Shown in pieces: positions 9,710-17,366 of a DNA stretch of 42,378 nt. Origin of the DNA: DATFPK01 sp035264885. GTDB taxonomy: Bacteria; Actinomycetota; Thermoleophilia; Solirubrobacterales; 70-9. The notes below the pieces were generated by a model, which had not been told where the DNA came from, did not search any database, and worked only from the letters and a program-made list of their open reading frames with translations. The DNA lies in contig DATFPK010000052.1 of the NCBI GenBank assembly GCA_035264885.1, positions 1-42,378 on the forward strand, written 5' to 3'. A program made the translations under genes and the position numbers. Within the stretch, counting starts at the first letter, position 1. Each line of letters opens with the position of its first letter.

Positions 9710-11233
9710 TCACACCCAGTCCGGCTGGCGACAGGCCATCTCCACGGCGCGGAAGACCGCCTTCGCCTTGCTGACGGACTCGTTGTACTCGTAGGCGGGC
9801 TTGGCGTCGGCGACGGTCCCGCCGCCGGCCTGGACGTGGATCCTCCCGTCCTTGACCACCACCGTGCGGATGTGGATCGCGGTGTCGAGGTCGCCGTTCC
9901 AGGAGAGATAGCCGATCGCTCCCCCGTAGGACCCCCGCTTGTGCGGCTCCAGCTCGTCGATGATCTGCATCGCGCGGACCTTGGGAGCGCCCGAAAGCGT
10001 CCCCGCCGGCAGCGCCGATCGCAGCACGTCCATGGCGCCGATTCCCTCGCGCAGGGTGCCGGAGACCTGGCTGACGATGTGCAGGACGTGGGAGTAGGTC
10101 TCGACGACCATCAGCTCGTCGACGCCAACGGTTCCGTACTCGCAGACGCGCCCGAGGTCGTTGCGTCCGAGGTCGACGAGCATCACGTGCTCGGCCCGCT
10201 CCTTGGGGTCGTTCACGAGCCGCTCGGCGAGGCGGCGGTCTTCTTCCTCGCTTCCCCCGCGCGGGTATGTGCCGGCGATCGGCCTGGTCTCTACCCGGCG
10301 GCCCTGGACCTTGACCAGCGGCTCCGGCGACGCGCCCGCGAGCTGGAAGTCACCGAACTCGAGGAAGTACATGTAGGGGGACGGGTTGACCGTGCGGAGC
10401 CCGCGGTAGACCGAAAACGCGTCGACCGGGGCCTCGGCGGAGAAGCGCTGGGACGGAACGACCTGGAAGGCGTCGCCGGCGTGGATGTAGCGGATGATCC
10501 GCTCGACCGCGCGCTCGAACTCGGAGCGCCCCAGGTTGGACTCGAACCGCGGCGGCTCGACGATGCGGGCCTCGGCCGGCGCCGGGACGGGGCCGCGCAG
10601 CCGGCGGCGGACCTCGGCGATCTCGGCCGCGGCGCGGGCGTAGGCGGAGTCGATGCCGCCTTCGTCGTCGGCGAACGCGCAGGCGAGGATGGTCAGCTCG
10701 TGGCGCAGGTGGTCGAAGGCGAGGATCAGGTCGGTGACCATCAGCGCCATGTCCGGCAGGCCGAGCGGGTCCGGGTTGGGCTCCGCGAGCGGCTCGACCG
10801 TGCGCACGAGGTCGTAGCCGAAGAAGCCCACCGCTCCTCCGGTGAAAGGGGGCAGGTCGGCAACCTGAGCCAGCCGCAGCCGACCCAGCCGCTCGGCAAC
10901 CGCCGCGTACGGGTCGGGTGCCTCGGCAACGGTCTCCCCGCCGTCGCGACCGCGCTCGGCCAGGCGGCCGTCTGCCCAGCGCAGGATCGACCGGGGCTTG
11001 AACCCGAGGAAGGACCAGCGGCCCACCTGCCCTTGCTCGGCCGATTCGAGCAGGAAGCAGGGCTCGCGGACGCCGCCGTCCCCGCCGGCCAACTTCAGAA
11101 ACGCCGACACCGGCGTCTCGCAGTCGTCGACAAGGCGCAGGCCGACCGGGACGACGTTGGCATCGCGGGCCAGCGAGCGCGCCGTCTCCAGACTCGGCTC
11201 CAGCTCGAGGGCCGGGTCAGCGGCGACGGCCAT
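9710..11233 (-). CDS. trpE: Anthranilate synthase component I
   Basis: 507 residues. It converts chorismate to anthranilate with TrpG. The N-terminal LLESAEQGQVGRWSFLG contains the LLES element that binds feedback tryptophan. The catalytic chorismate domain shows NPSPYMYFLEF, ETRPIAGTYPRG, LVDLGRNDLGRV, LPAGTLSGAPKVRAM and GGAIGYLSWNGDLDTAI. The LLES motif supports TrpE over PabB. Allosteric feedback is therefore expected to be the main visible control, since no Trp-rich leader peptide or T-box is found upstream. The start codon overlaps the end of hisIE by 17 nt. Confidence 0.96.
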   Translation of the reverse strand: MAVAADPALELEPSLETARSLARDANVVPVGLRLVDDCETPVSAFLKLAGGDGGVREPCFLLESAEQGQVGRWSFLGFKPRSILRWADGRLAERGRDGGETVAEAPDPYAAVAERLGRLRLAQVADLPPFTGGAVGFFGYDLVRTVEPLAEPNPDPLGLPDMALMVTDLILAFDHLRHELTILACAFADDEGGIDSAYARAAAEIAEVRRRLRGPVPAPAEARIVEPPRFESNLGRSEFERAVERIIRYIHAGDAFQVVPSQRFSAEAPVDAFSVYRGLRTVNPSPYMYFLEFGDFQLAGASPEPLVKVQGRRVETRPIAGTYPRGGSEEEDRRLAERLVNDPKERAEHVMLVDLGRNDLGRVCEYGTVGVDELMVVETYSHVLHIVSQVSGTLREGIGAMDVLRSALPAGTLSGAPKVRAMQIIDELEPHKRGSYGGAIGYLSWNGDLDTAIHIRTVVVKDGRIHVQAGGGTVADAKPAYEYNESVSKAKAVFRAVEMACRQPDWV

Positions 11234-11825
11234 TGAGAACCTCCATGACGGCCTCCTGCGGCACCGATCGCGACCGCAGCAGCACGCTCAGGTGGTAGAG
11301 GAGGTCCGCGGCCTCCTCGGAGACGCGGTCCCCGGACTCCTCGCGAGCGGCGCGGACGACCTCCTCGGCCTCCTCGGCGACCTTGTCCCCGATCAACGCT
11401 CGGTCGGCGAAGAGCCGGGCGGTATAGCTCCCCTCGGGCCGCTGCTCGTCGCGATCGGCGAGGGTGCGCTCGAGCGCCGCCAGGGCCTCGTGGGCGACCG
11501 GCTCGGGATCTCCGTCCTCGGCGCGGAAGAAGCAGGAGCGCTCGCCCGTGTGGCAGGCGGGGCCGGCGGGGTCGACCAGGGCCACGATCGCGTCGCCGTC
11601 GCAGTCGTAGCGGAGCTGGCGGACCCGCAGGACGTTGCCCGAGGTCTCTCCCTTGTGCCAGACCTCCCCCCGCGAGCGGCTGAAGAAGTGGACCTCGCCG
11701 GTATCGAGGGTCAGCCGCAGCGACTCCTCGCTCATGTAGGCGAGGGTCAGCACCTCGCCGCTGGCGTGGTCCTGCACGACACAGGGCACGAGGCCCCGCT
11801 CGTCGAAGCGGATCTCTTCAAGCAC
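11217..11825 (-). CDS. hisIE: Bifunctional phosphoribosyl-AMP cyclohydrolase / phosphoribosyl-ATP pyrophosphatase
   Basis: 202 residues covering histidine pathway steps 2 and 3. The HisI half has VLTLAYMSEESL, FFSRSRGEVWHKGETSGN and VRQLRYDCDGDAIVALV, with the metal-binding Asp/Cys residues. The HisE half starts near LAALERTLADRD and includes EEAEEVVRAAREE and EAADLLYHL. Length matches E. coli HisIE. The GTG at 11825 is preferred over an upstream in-frame start because it gives the family length and lies exactly 7 nt after TAGACT. Heading a trp operon is unusual: both pathways consume PRPP-derived intermediates, so co-expression is plausible but unproven. Confidence 0.94.
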   Translation of the reverse strand: MLEEIRFDERGLVPCVVQDHASGEVLTLAYMSEESLRLTLDTGEVHFFSRSRGEVWHKGETSGNVLRVRQLRYDCDGDAIVALVDPAGPACHTGERSCFFRAEDGDPEPVAHEALAALERTLADRDEQRPEGSYTARLFADRALIGDKVAEEAEEVVRAAREESGDRVSEEAADLLYHLSVLLRSRSVPQEAVMEVLNGRRR

Positions 11826-11832
11826 GCAGGCA

Positions 11833-11838
11833 AGTCTA
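11833..11838 (-). promoter_or_regulatory. Candidate -10 box of the hisIE-trpEGDC operon
   Basis: TAGACT on the minus strand, then 7 nt, then GTG of hisIE. Its first three bases are the stop codon of the upstream GGDEF-EAL gene. It lies inside a small inverted repeat (GCAAG/CTTGC with a 6-nt centre, 11830-11845), which might be an operator or weak hairpin. Confidence 0.5.
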
Positions 11839-14484
11839 GGCTTGCGCCGGCGTCGCGAGCAGGCGCTCGATCGCATCGGCGGCGCCCGGGCGGCCCAGAT
11901 GGAAGCCCTGCGCGGCGTCGCAACCGAGGTCTCGGAGGGCCTCCACCTGTGCCTGGCTCTCGACGCCCTCGGCCAGCGCGCGCATGCCGAGCGCCCGCGC
12001 GATCCCGATCATCACCTCGACCAGGTCGCGCTCCCTGGAGCGACCGCCGTCTGCGAGGCCGGTCGTGAACAGGCGGTCGATCTTGAGCACGTCGAGGCGC
12101 GGCATCCGCCGCATCAGGCCGAAGGTCGACGTGCCGACGCCGAATTCGTCAATCGAGAGCGCCACGCCGAGGTCCTTCAGGTCGTGCATCGCCTCGAACG
12201 CCGACTCCGGGTCGTCGACGACCGCGGACTCGGTCAGCTCGACACAGAGGGCGTCGGGCGGCAGCGAGTGGCGGAGCAGCGCCTCGGCGACGATCCCCGG
12301 CAGCTCGTGGCCGCCCAGCTCCCGACCCGAGACGTTGGCCGTGACCTGGAAGGCGGGTGAGAACCGGCGCCACGCCGTCGCCTGGCGGACCGCGTCCTCG
12401 ATCACGAAGGCCCCGACCGAGACGACGAGGTCGCTCTCCTCGGCGAGCGGCATGAAGTCGGCGGCCGACAGCAGTCCCCGCCGCGGGTGATGCCAGCGGG
12501 CCAGCGCCTCGGCCCCGACCGGCTCTCCGGTACGGAGGTCGAACTGGGGCTGGTAATGGACGGCGAGGCCATGCCCGGCGACGGCGCCCCTGAGGTCGCT
12601 CTCGAAGTCGAGGCGGGCGCTGGCCCGGGACCGCATCTCGGTCGCGAAGAACGCGTAGCGGGACCGGCCGCGGGTCTTCGCCTCGTACATCGCCGCATCG
12701 GCGTTGGCCAGCAGGGTGCCGGGCGACACCGCGGGGTCACGGTTGAGCGCGATCCCAATGCTCGAGGTCACCAGGACCTCGCGCCCCTGGATCCGGAACG
12801 GGACCGCGATCGCCTCGCCGATCCGCCGCGCCAGCGTCGCCGCGGCGTCCGGCGTGACCTCTTCGCAGAAGACCGCGAACTCGTCGCCCCCCAGCCGGGC
12901 GATCGTGTCGCTGGGCCGGACTACGGCCCGGAGCCGTTCCGCGACCTCGAGCAGGAGCTGGTCACCGGCATCGTGGCCGAAGGTGTCGTTGACGAGCTTG
13001 AAGCGGTCGAGGTCGAGGAAGAGGACCGCGAGCGGCAGGCTGGCGCGGTGCAATCGCCGCAGCCCCACCGACATCCGGTCGTCGAGCAGGGCCCTGTTCG
13101 GGAGGTCGGTGAGCGGGTCGTGCGAAGCCTGGTAGGCGAGGCGCGCCTCGGCCAGCTTGCGCTCGCTGACGTCCTGCATCTGCGCGATCAGGTGGTTGGC
13201 CTCGCCGCCGGGAGTGCGGACCGGAGAGACGTTGAGCGCGATCCAGACGACGTGGCCGTCGCGGTGGAAGTAGCGCTGCTCCGCCTGATAGCGGTCGATC
13301 TCGCCGTTCGCCAGGCCGGCCAGACCCTCGAAGCCGCGGCCCCGGTCGGCCGGGTGGGTGATCTCCCCGAGCCGCATGCCGGTCAGCTCCTCGACCGGGT
13401 AGCCGGTTAGGTCGGACAGCGCCCGGTTGACCCGGATCAGCTCGCCGTCGGCCGACGTCAGCGCCATGCCGACGCCGGCGTCGTCGAAGGCGCGCCGAAA
13501 GCGCTCCTCGGCGGCCTGCAGCCCGGCCTCGGTTTCGCGCCGCTCGGTGACGTCGTGAAGGAAGGCGTTGAAGCAGCGGCCGCGGTGGGTCTCGACCGGT
13601 GAGACGCTCAGCTCGACCGGGAACGTGGTGCCGTCGCGGCGCTGGGCGATGACCTCCGGACGCCGCCCGGCGATCCCCGGGTCGCGGCGGTCGACGAACG
13701 CGCGCAGCTCGCCATCGGCGTGCTCGAGGACCTCGGCCGGGAAGATCGTCTCGGCGAGCGTCCGGCCGAGGGCCTCGCGCCGGGTCCAGCCGAAGTCGGC
13801 CTGGGCCTGGCTGTTCCACTCGATGATCCGGCCCGACCCGTCGATCGCTACGAACGCCTCCTGGGCGGACTCGAGGATCGCCCGCTGCTCCTCGACGCCG
13901 AAGCGGACGCGGGCGACGAGCTGCTGGACCGTCAGCCCGAGCACGCCGGCCACGGCGGTCATGACAATCGCGCGGGCGTACTCGGTGGTGGGGTGGTCGG
14001 GGCCGCCGACCAGGGCGACGGGCAACGCGACCGCGGCACCCTGGAGCAGGACGCAGAGGACCATCTGGCCTGGCGTGCCATAGGCCGCAAACCAGAGCAG
14101 CGGCAGGACAAGCATCGCCGTGAACTCCGATTCGTGTCCGCCGGTGTCGTTGCGGAGCAGGGCGACCCCGATCAGGCCGAGCAGCGGCGGGATCGCCTGC
14201 GTCCAGGCCGGCAGACGCGACCACGGCACCGCCATGATCGCCAGCACCAGCAGCGGGATGAGCCCCGCCAGGCCTACAAGCGCCCAGGTCCCGCTGTCGG
14301 TCCCGACGAAGACGGCCGCAGCGAAGCCGACCGCGGCGGCGGTGACGAACGGCGCGATGCGGCGTCCGACCCCGGGCCCCTCGAGCGGGCGAGGGGCGGA
14401 GCGCCGGCGCGGCGGCTGATCTAGATGTTTTTCGGGCACGCGGAGTCCAGGCTTTCCCTTGCCTGGATTCGTCGGGCCAGGCAC
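11836..14484 (-). CDS. Membrane PAS-GGDEF-EAL cyclic di-GMP turnover protein
   Basis: About 882 residues. After a Pro/Gly-rich N-terminus come about six hydrophobic segments (roughly residues 45-190), then two PAS domains (from QRAILESAQEAF and from RFRRAFDDAG), each ending in a PAC-like DVTERR/DVSERK. The GGDEF domain has an intact ARLGGDEFAV and an RPSD inhibitory I-site five residues before it, so diguanylate cyclase activity with product inhibition is likely. The EAL domain keeps EALARW, the Asn of TANVSG, VELTES, KIDRLF and AEGVES. The usual DDFGTGYSS loop reads DEFGVGTST, with Glu at the second metal-binding Asp, so phosphodiesterase activity may be weakened. The GTG at 14484 is the most upstream start; GTG 14439 is an alternative. 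Confidence 0.92.
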   Translation of the reverse strand: MPGPTNPGKGKPGLRVPEKHLDQPPRRRSAPRPLEGPGVGRRIAPFVTAAAVGFAAAVFVGTDSGTWALVGLAGLIPLLVLAIMAVPWSRLPAWTQAIPPLLGLIGVALLRNDTGGHESEFTAMLVLPLLWFAAYGTPGQMVLCVLLQGAAVALPVALVGGPDHPTTEYARAIVMTAVAGVLGLTVQQLVARVRFGVEEQRAILESAQEAFVAIDGSGRIIEWNSQAQADFGWTRREALGRTLAETIFPAEVLEHADGELRAFVDRRDPGIAGRRPEVIAQRRDGTTFPVELSVSPVETHRGRCFNAFLHDVTERRETEAGLQAAEERFRRAFDDAGVGMALTSADGELIRVNRALSDLTGYPVEELTGMRLGEITHPADRGRGFEGLAGLANGEIDRYQAEQRYFHRDGHVVWIALNVSPVRTPGGEANHLIAQMQDVSERKLAEARLAYQASHDPLTDLPNRALLDDRMSVGLRRLHRASLPLAVLFLDLDRFKLVNDTFGHDAGDQLLLEVAERLRAVVRPSDTIARLGGDEFAVFCEEVTPDAAATLARRIGEAIAVPFRIQGREVLVTSSIGIALNRDPAVSPGTLLANADAAMYEAKTRGRSRYAFFATEMRSRASARLDFESDLRGAVAGHGLAVHYQPQFDLRTGEPVGAEALARWHHPRRGLLSAADFMPLAEESDLVVSVGAFVIEDAVRQATAWRRFSPAFQVTANVSGRELGGHELPGIVAEALLRHSLPPDALCVELTESAVVDDPESAFEAMHDLKDLGVALSIDEFGVGTSTFGLMRRMPRLDVLKIDRLFTTGLADGGRSRERDLVEVMIGIARALGMRALAEGVESQAQVEALRDLGCDAAQGFHLGRPGAADAIERLLATPAQA
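14446..14482 (-). promoter_or_regulatory. Mutually exclusive hairpins at the 5' end of the GGDEF-EAL gene
   Basis: On the minus strand GCCTGG (14482-14477) is followed by CCAGGC (14466-14461) and by a second GCCTGG (14452-14447). The middle segment can pair with either neighbour. The downstream pairing extends to 7 bp (TCCAGGC/GCCTGGA, 8-nt loop), while the upstream pairing would sequester bases next to the GTG start. This is the architecture of a two-state switch. If GTG 14484 is the true start, the segment is coding (a PG-rich N-terminus) and the repeats may be only codon bias. Confidence 0.35.
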
Positions 14485-14517
14485 GACCGGGCAAGATCCC
14501 CAGTAGTTGCAGTTCGT

Positions 14518-14533
14518 CGCCTGCGAGCAGGCG
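14518..14533. repeat. Short perfect hairpin CGCCTG-CGAG-CAGGCG
   Basis: A 6-bp stem with a tetraloop in the 65-bp spacer between the era stop and the GGDEF-EAL start, about 16 nt downstream of the era stop. It could terminate the yqeY-phoH-era transcript. No U-run follows. Confidence 0.35.
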
Positions 14534-14549
14534 AAAGTGGACGCTTGGA

Positions 14550-15938
14550 CTACTCGATCCCGAGTCTGTCGAGCAGCCCCTCGTCGCGGCGCCAGCGCCG
14601 GCGGACGCGAACCTGCAGGTCGAGGTGCACGCGGGCCCCGAGCTCGAGCTCGAGCTGGCGCCGCGCCGCGGTGCCGATCTCCCTCACCTTCGCCCCGCCC
14701 TTCCCGATCAAGATGCCCTTCTGGGACTCCGACTCGGCCCAGACCTCGGCCGCGACTACGACCAGGCCGTCGTCGCGGGGGGAGACCTCCTTGACGTCGA
14801 CCTCGACCGAGTGCGGGAGCTCCTCGCGGGTGCGGTTGAGGACCTGCTCGCGGATCAGCTCGGCGAGCATGACCTCCGAGGGCTGGTCGGAGTGGTCCTC
14901 GGGCGGGTACAGGAACGGCCCCTCGGGGACGAGCTCCGCGAGGCTCCGCACCAGCTCCTCGACTCCCTCGCCGGTCCGGGCGCTGACCGGGAAGACCTCG
15001 TCGATGCCCGGCAGCTCGGCCGCCGCCGAGAGCACCTCGACGACCCTGCCCCGGCCGACCTTGTCGATCTTGTTGACCGCGCAGACGACCGGCGCCGCGC
15101 CGCCCGCGCCGATCAGCGTCCGGGCGATGAAGCGGTCGCCGGGACCGACCCCCTCCTCGCCGTTGACGACGACAAGGGCCACGTCGGAATCGGCGAGCTC
15201 CCGCTCGACCCGCCGCTGCATCCGCTCGGTCAGCACGTCGCGCGGGCGCTGCACTCCCGGAAGGTCGACCAGGACGAGCTGGTAGCCAGCGTCGGGATCC
15301 GTCATGACCCCCCGGATCGCCCGCCGCGTCGTCTGGGGCCGCGACGAGACGATCGCCACCCGCGCCCCGACGATCGCGTTGACCAGCGTCGACTTGCCGA
15401 CGTTGGGACGGCCGGCGAGCCCCACGAACCCGGCCCGGGTTTGCGTCGCCGAGCCGCCGGCCGCTTGCGTCGCCGAGCCGCCGGACAGCGAAGCCGCCGA
15501 ACCGGACGCGGGAGCGAGCGCGCGAGAATCTGGGGTTTCTGGGCGCGCGGGAGCGGGAGCAGAGGATTCGGCGGCTTTTATCTGAGCGATCACCTGCTCT
15601 TGAAGCTCGAGCATCTCCCCCTCGTCCGTCTCGTGGTCGTGGCCGCAGAGGTGAAGCACTCCGTGGACGGCTGCCTCGGCGAGGTCCTCGCAGGCGGGCG
15701 GGTGGAGGACGACGTCGCCGAGCTCACGCGGGCCGGCCGTCGGCTCGGGGCCGTCGACCGGGAAGGAGAGGACGTCGGTCGTCTCGTCGCGGCCGCGGTG
15801 CTCGCGGTTCAGGGTTCGGATCCGCTCCGCGTCGGCCAACTCGAGCCCCAGGTGGCCGTCCTTCACACCGGCCGCCGCCAGCGCCGCCGCGACCGCCCCG
15901 CGGAGGCCCTCCGGCACGTCGGCCAGGTCGACCGTCAA
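14550..15938 (-). CDS. Fused rRNA maturation endonuclease YbeY and GTPase Era
   Basis: 462 residues in one uninterrupted frame. Residues about 1-120 are YbeY-like: TLNREHRGRDETTDVLSFP, then the zinc motif HGVLHLCGHDHE. The segment between GDVVL and that motif is some 14 residues shorter than usual. A low-complexity Ala/Ser/Gly/Thr linker (about 125-165) follows, then Era: G1 GRPNVGKST, QTTRRAIRG, G3 DLPGVQ, G4 NKID, and a C-terminal KH domain with GILIGKGGAKVREIG. YbeY processes rRNA ends, especially 16S; Era binds the 16S 3' end during 30S assembly, so a fusion would tether two 30S-maturation factors. The TTG start overlaps the phoH stop as TTGA. No stop or start is needed in the linker; an internal start for a separate Era cannot be excluded. 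Confidence 0.93.
   Translation of the reverse strand: MTVDLADVPEGLRGAVAAALAAAGVKDGHLGLELADAERIRTLNREHRGRDETTDVLSFPVDGPEPTAGPRELGDVVLHPPACEDLAEAAVHGVLHLCGHDHETDEGEMLELQEQVIAQIKAAESSAPAPARPETPDSRALAPASGSAASLSGGSATQAAGGSATQTRAGFVGLAGRPNVGKSTLVNAIVGARVAIVSSRPQTTRRAIRGVMTDPDAGYQLVLVDLPGVQRPRDVLTERMQRRVERELADSDVALVVVNGEEGVGPGDRFIARTLIGAGGAAPVVCAVNKIDKVGRGRVVEVLSAAAELPGIDEVFPVSARTGEGVEELVRSLAELVPEGPFLYPPEDHSDQPSEVMLAELIREQVLNRTREELPHSVEVDVKEVSPRDDGLVVVAAEVWAESESQKGILIGKGGAKVREIGTAARRQLELELGARVHLDLQVRVRRRWRRDEGLLDRLGIE
15441..15484. repeat. 20-bp direct repeat in the YbeY-Era linker
   Basis: TTGCGTCGCCGAGCCGCCGG occurs at 15441-15460 and again at 15465-15484. On the coding strand it gives two copies of GGSATQ in the linker. 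A local slippage duplication that lengthened the linker is the simplest explanation. Confidence 0.85.
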
Positions 15939-16912
15939 GGAGAGTCGCCGGGCCCGCCGGCGTCCCGCGCCTCGCGCCCGGCGTGCTCGCCGTACGCGGC
16001 CACGATCCGCTGGACCAGCTTGTGGCGGACCACGTCCTCGCCCCCGAAGTTGACGAAGGCGATGTCCTGGACCTCGGTGAGGATCTCGCGCACGGCGATC
16101 AGCCCGGAGCGCTGCTCGCGCGGCAGGTCGATCTGGGTGATGTCGCCGGTGACGACGACCCGCGAGTTGAACCCCAGCCGGGTCAGGAACATCTTCATCT
16201 GCTCGGGGCTCGTGTTCTGCGCCTCGTCGAGGATCACGAAGGAGTCATTGAGGGTCCGTCCACGCATGAAAGCCAGCGGCGCGACCTCGATCACTCCCCG
16301 CTCGAAGTACGTGTTGACCCGGTCGGGGTCGAGCATGTCGTAGAGGGCGTCGAACAGCGGCCGCAGGTAGGGGTCGACCTTGGCCTGGATGTCGCCCGGG
16401 AGGAAGCCCAGCCGCTCCCCCGCCTCGACGGCGGGGCGCGTGAGGATGATTCGCTGCACCTCGCGCTCGGCCAGCGCGTGGGCGGCCATCGCCACCGCGA
16501 GGAACGTCTTCCCGGTGCCGGCCGGGCCGATGCCGAACGTGATCGTCTTGTTGCGGATCGAGTCGACGTAGCGCTTCTGGTTCAGCGTCTTCGGCGCCAC
16601 CTTCGAGTTGCGGTGGCGCCAGACGACGTCCTCGAGGATCTCGGCCGGGCTTTCGTCGGCGTCTAGCGCGCCGGTGACGGCCTCGATCGTGCCCGGCGCG
16701 ATCTCGTGACCCTGGCCGATCAGCTCGACGAGCTCGTCGACCACCGTCGCCGCGGTCTGGACGTCGTCCGCCTCGCCGTCGAGGGTGAGAACGTTGCCGC
16801 GCAGGTGAAGCTCGGCGTCGAGGTGGCCGCGGAGCGCGGCGAGCACCGTGTCCTCGGACCCCGCCAGCTCGGCCGCGACGGCGTTCTCGAGGGTCAGCTG
16901 CCTACGCGCCAA
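15935..16912 (-). CDS. phoH: PhoH family ATPase
   Basis: 325 residues. The N-terminal 100 residues form the KH-like/PhoH-associated region (LRGNVLTLDGE). The ATPase core has Walker A GPAGTGKT, Walker B FVILDEAQN and VVVTGDITQIDLP, as in superfamily 1 helicase-like PhoH proteins. Its biochemical role is unsettled; conserved linkage to ybeY and era, seen here too, suggests RNA or ribosome metabolism. The start is TTG at 16912, overlapping the yqeY end by 11 nt, which aligns with normal N-termini. The stop overlaps the ybeY-era start. Confidence 0.94.
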   Translation of the reverse strand: MARRQLTLENAVAAELAGSEDTVLAALRGHLDAELHLRGNVLTLDGEADDVQTAATVVDELVELIGQGHEIAPGTIEAVTGALDADESPAEILEDVVWRHRNSKVAPKTLNQKRYVDSIRNKTITFGIGPAGTGKTFLAVAMAAHALAEREVQRIILTRPAVEAGERLGFLPGDIQAKVDPYLRPLFDALYDMLDPDRVNTYFERGVIEVAPLAFMRGRTLNDSFVILDEAQNTSPEQMKMFLTRLGFNSRVVVTGDITQIDLPREQRSGLIAVREILTEVQDIAFVNFGGEDVVRHKLVQRIVAAYGEHAGREARDAGGPGDSP

Positions 16913-17339
16913 GTCGCTCCCGGACCGCGCCGCTGACCCGCTTGCCGTCGGCGCGGCCCTCGACCCGCGGCATGAGGAGTGACATGACCTGGCCCATCTG
17001 CCGCTGCTCGGTCGCGCCGGCCTCGGCCACCGCGGCGTCGACGAGCTCCCCCAGCTCCCGGTCGGAGAGCTGGGCGGGCAGATAGCCCTCGATCAGCTCG
17101 GCCTCTCGAGCCTCGGCCTCTGCCTGCTGGGCTCTGCCGCCCGCACGGAAGGCCTCCGCCGCCTCGAGCCGCTTCTTGCGCTCGCGCTGGAGGACGGCCA
17201 CGTCGTCGCCCTTGCCCAGCTTCGCGTCCTGCTGCAGCGCGTCGAGGACGAGTCGGAGGGACGACGCGCGTACGCGGTCGCCCTCCTTCATCGCCGCTCG
17301 GGAGTCTTCGCGAACGCGTTCGAGGATGCTGTCCGTCAT
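16902..17339 (-). CDS. yqeY: GatB/YqeY domain protein
   Basis: 145 residues. SILERVREDSRAAMKEGD, LQRERKKRLEAAEAF, IEGYLPAQLSDREL and MGQVMSLLMPRVEGRADGKRVS are characteristic of YqeY, related to the tRNA-binding tail of GatB. The family is proposed to assist amidation or handling of charged tRNA; the function here is unproven. It begins the yqeY-phoH-ybeY::era operon, with a TACAGT box 7 nt before the ATG. Confidence 0.93.
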   Translation of the reverse strand: MTDSILERVREDSRAAMKEGDRVRASSLRLVLDALQQDAKLGKGDDVAVLQRERKKRLEAAEAFRAGGRAQQAEAEAREAELIEGYLPAQLSDRELGELVDAAVAEAGATEQRQMGQVMSLLMPRVEGRADGKRVSGAVRERLGA

Positions 17340-17346
17340 CGCCGGA

Positions 17347-17352
17347 ACTGTA
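17347..17352 (-). promoter_or_regulatory. Candidate -10 box of the yqeY operon (leaderless)
   Basis: TACAGT on the minus strand, then 7 nt, then ATG of yqeY. It lies in the 27-bp gap after murI, so it has no room for a long leader. Confidence 0.5.
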
Positions 17353-17366
17353 GCCGCGGCGGGGCC

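Noticed and set aside
11826..11900. Trp leader peptide or T-box attenuator upstream of the trp operon
   Set aside because: The preceding gene ends 10 nt before hisIE and there is no Trp-codon cluster or T-box sequence.
14425..14484. Possible c-di-GMP riboswitch before the GGDEF-EAL gene
   Set aside because: The paired elements are suggestive, but the conserved GEMM core is not found, so only a generic alternative-hairpin element is reported.
14625..16343. 572-residue plus-strand open frame
   Set aside because: Antisense to era-ybeY and phoH; no recognisable features.
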